A stretch of 64,000 nt of DNA, taken from assembly GCA_963761115.1 (NCBI GenBank), contig CAVXFS010000005.1, forward strand, positions 1,054,001 to 1,118,000, given 5' to 3'. The position numbers and the translations under genes are program-made. Of the stretch, positions 62,726 to 64,000 are shown piece by piece. The notes under the pieces were generated by a model. The model was not told the origin of the DNA. It worked only from the letters and a program-made list of their open reading frames with translations, and did not search any database. Each line of letters starts with the position of its first letter. The stretch's first letter is position 1. The DNA is from CAVXFS01 sp963761115 (GTDB taxonomy: Bacteria > Pseudomonadota > Gammaproteobacteria > Burkholderiales > Gallionellaceae).

Positions 62726-64000
62726 ATGCGGGGTATCCTGCCAACACTTGTTACTGGTGTTATCCTTCTGTCTTCTTGTGTTTCGCCGAGAACAGAGGCA
62801 GTACGGAATACCATGAAACCATCACAAAATCCGGCCACCCGGATCGCCGCCGAGCTGAATCTTGCGATACAGCATCATCGCGCGAATCGCCTGGCGGAAG
62901 CCGAGACGATCTACCGGCAGATCCTGCGCATGGAACCCAACCATGCGCCCGCACTGCATTTGCTCGGCATGATCGCGCAGCGGGCGGGAGATATGGACAC
63001 CGCCATCGACCTGATCGGCAGGGCGATCAAGGTACAACCATCCTGTCCCCTGTACTGCGATCTCGGCTCTGCCTACCGGTCTCAGGGTAAGCTGGATGCG
63101 GCACTTGAGTGTTTTCGGCAGGCGTTATTGCTGCAGCCCGATTTTGCCGATGCCCACAACCAGATGGGCGCCACGCTGCATGCACTGGGCAGGTTCGACG
63201 AGGCGATCGGGCATTACCATCAGGTGCTTGCGCTCAGGCCCGACTATGTCGAGGTCTACAACAATCTGGGGCTTGCCTTGCAGGCGCAGGGGAAGCTGCC
63301 TGAGGCAACGGAACAATTCCAGCGCGCTATCGCGCGCCAGCCGGAATTTGCCGATGCGCACAGCAACCTGGGCAATGTACTCAGGGACCAGGGCCGGCTG
63401 GACGAAGCGATGATCCATTACAGCAAGGCAGCGCAACTCAGCCCCGACTTTGCCGACACCTTCAACAACCTAGGCACCCTTTACCTGATGCAGGGCGATC
63501 TCGATGCGGCCGCCGAGCAATACCGGCGCGCGCTGGTACTCAATCCGGCTTATTTCGAGGCGCACAACAATCTTGGGCTGGTGCATCAATCGCGGGCAGA
63601 ACTGGATGCGGCGGTCGCATGCTATCGCCAGGCGATCGCACTGAATGCCGAATTCGTCGATGCGCACAACAACCTCGGCAACGCACTGCGCAACCAGGGA
63701 AAGCTGGTCGAAGCGGTCGAACAATTCAATCGCGTGATCGCGCTCGAGCCCGGCCAGGTCGAGGTCTACAACAACCTCGGCAACGCACTGCGCAACATGG
63801 GCCGGCTGGACGAGGCGATCGCGAGTTTCGAGCAGGCGCTGCTGCTCAAGCCGGACTATGCGCAGGCATACAGCAGCCTGCTGTTCCTGCATGCCTATCA
63901 CGGCACGCTGGAACCGGCAGCGTATCTGGCGCTGGCGCGCGGCTGGGAACGTGCCTGTGTGCCGCTGGCTGAGCGGGAAGCCGCCGCCGGGCGCCGGTTC
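62726..64000 (+). CDS. TPR-repeat protein, SPINDLY/OGT-like, 3' end cut by window end
   Basis: The open frame runs off the window. From the ATG at 62813 (MKPSQNPATRIAAELNLAIQ) there are about ten 34-residue TPR units with the typical W/L-G-Y/N-A-P pattern (for example AHNNLGNALRNQGKLVEAVE). The last visible part, LEPAAYLALARGWERACVPL, resembles the linker before the catalytic domain of bacterial O-GlcNAc transferase-like proteins. An in-frame ATG at 62726 would add MRGILPTLVTGVILLSSCVS, which looks like a lipoprotein signal. I give the longer form, but the shorter start is quite possible. Confidence 0.8.
   Translation, partial: MRGILPTLVTGVILLSSCVSPRTEAVRNTMKPSQNPATRIAAELNLAIQHHRANRLAEAETIYRQILRMEPNHAPALHLLGMIAQRAGDMDTAIDLIGRAIKVQPSCPLYCDLGSAYRSQGKLDAALECFRQALLLQPDFADAHNQMGATLHALGRFDEAIGHYHQVLALRPDYVEVYNNLGLALQAQGKLPEATEQFQRAIARQPEFADAHSNLGNVLRDQGRLDEAMIHYSKAAQLSPDFADTFNNLGTLYLMQGDLDAAAEQYRRALVLNPAYFEAHNNLGLVHQSRAELDAAVACYRQAIALNAEFVDAHNNLGNALRNQGKLVEAVEQFNRVIALEPGQVEVYNNLGNALRNMGRLDEAIASFEQALLLKPDYAQAYSSLLFLHAYHGTLEPAAYLALARGWERACVPLAEREAAAGRRF

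Overview
The window reads as a contiguous piece of a betaproteobacterial chromosome. A Nitrosomonadales/Gallionellaceae-like organism is my best guess, from gene content and protein style only; no rRNA is present to confirm it. It is gene-dense housekeeping DNA with a few accessory patches: an IS110-type insertion sequence, an AT-rich stretch at about 31.1-33.4 kb, a family of GC-rich palindromic repeats confined to 19.3-37.8 kb, and a glycan/glycosyltransferase block at the right end.

Layout. 0-4.8 kb, minus strand: a FAD-dependent dehydrogenase (cut by the window start), an HU protein, tRNA-Thr(CGU), thiO, ispH and lspA. 4.8-8.7 kb: ileS and ribF, giving the classical ribF-ileS-lspA-ispH order. 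8.9-13.4 kb: a four-gene 2-oxoacid:ferredoxin oxidoreductase operon (porG, porA, porB and a FAD/NAD(P)H-ferredoxin fusion). 13.6-15.7 kb: a sugar epimerase and a glycosyltransferase. 16-17.3 kb: the IS110 element. 17.3-20.4 kb: a zinc-sensing-type diguanylate cyclase, a spermidine-synthase-like protein and nnrD. 20.5-27.4 kb: purL, a small lipoprotein and an ABC-F ATPase. 27.5-31.1 kb: two secreted SUMF1/FGE-fold proteins, one fused to a diheme segment, and lpxR. 31.3-34.2 kb: poorly recognised membrane protein and lipoprotein genes and a C1 peptidase. 34.7-47.3 kb: djlA, rnpB, sodB, ispD-ispF, tsaB-rimI-udg-response regulator, lplT, alr, two small unknown genes, glk and a CHASE-PAS protein. 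47.5-54.6 kb: glgP-glgA, an aldolase/dehydrogenase fusion and mtnP. 54.6-64 kb: membrane glycosyltransferases, a flippase-like protein, an acetyltransferase, a methyltransferase, a family 2 glycosyltransferase and a TPR protein that runs off the end.

Three observations stand out. First, purL carries two copies of the palindromic repeat inside its reading frame. They add two peptides that share 25 residues, and the nearest analogy is the Rickettsia palindromic elements. Second, ileS, ribF, the FAD-ferredoxin gene and porB are broken by 17 apparent frameshifts between 5.6 and 10.7 kb, and every one is a single-base insertion. That polarity points to sequence error rather than gene decay. Third, a 22-nt exact match links the noncoding leader of the IS110 element, where a bridge RNA would be expected, to the ribF/FAD-gene intergenic region 8 kb away.

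No CRISPR array, prophage, toxin-antitoxin or recognisable defence system was seen.
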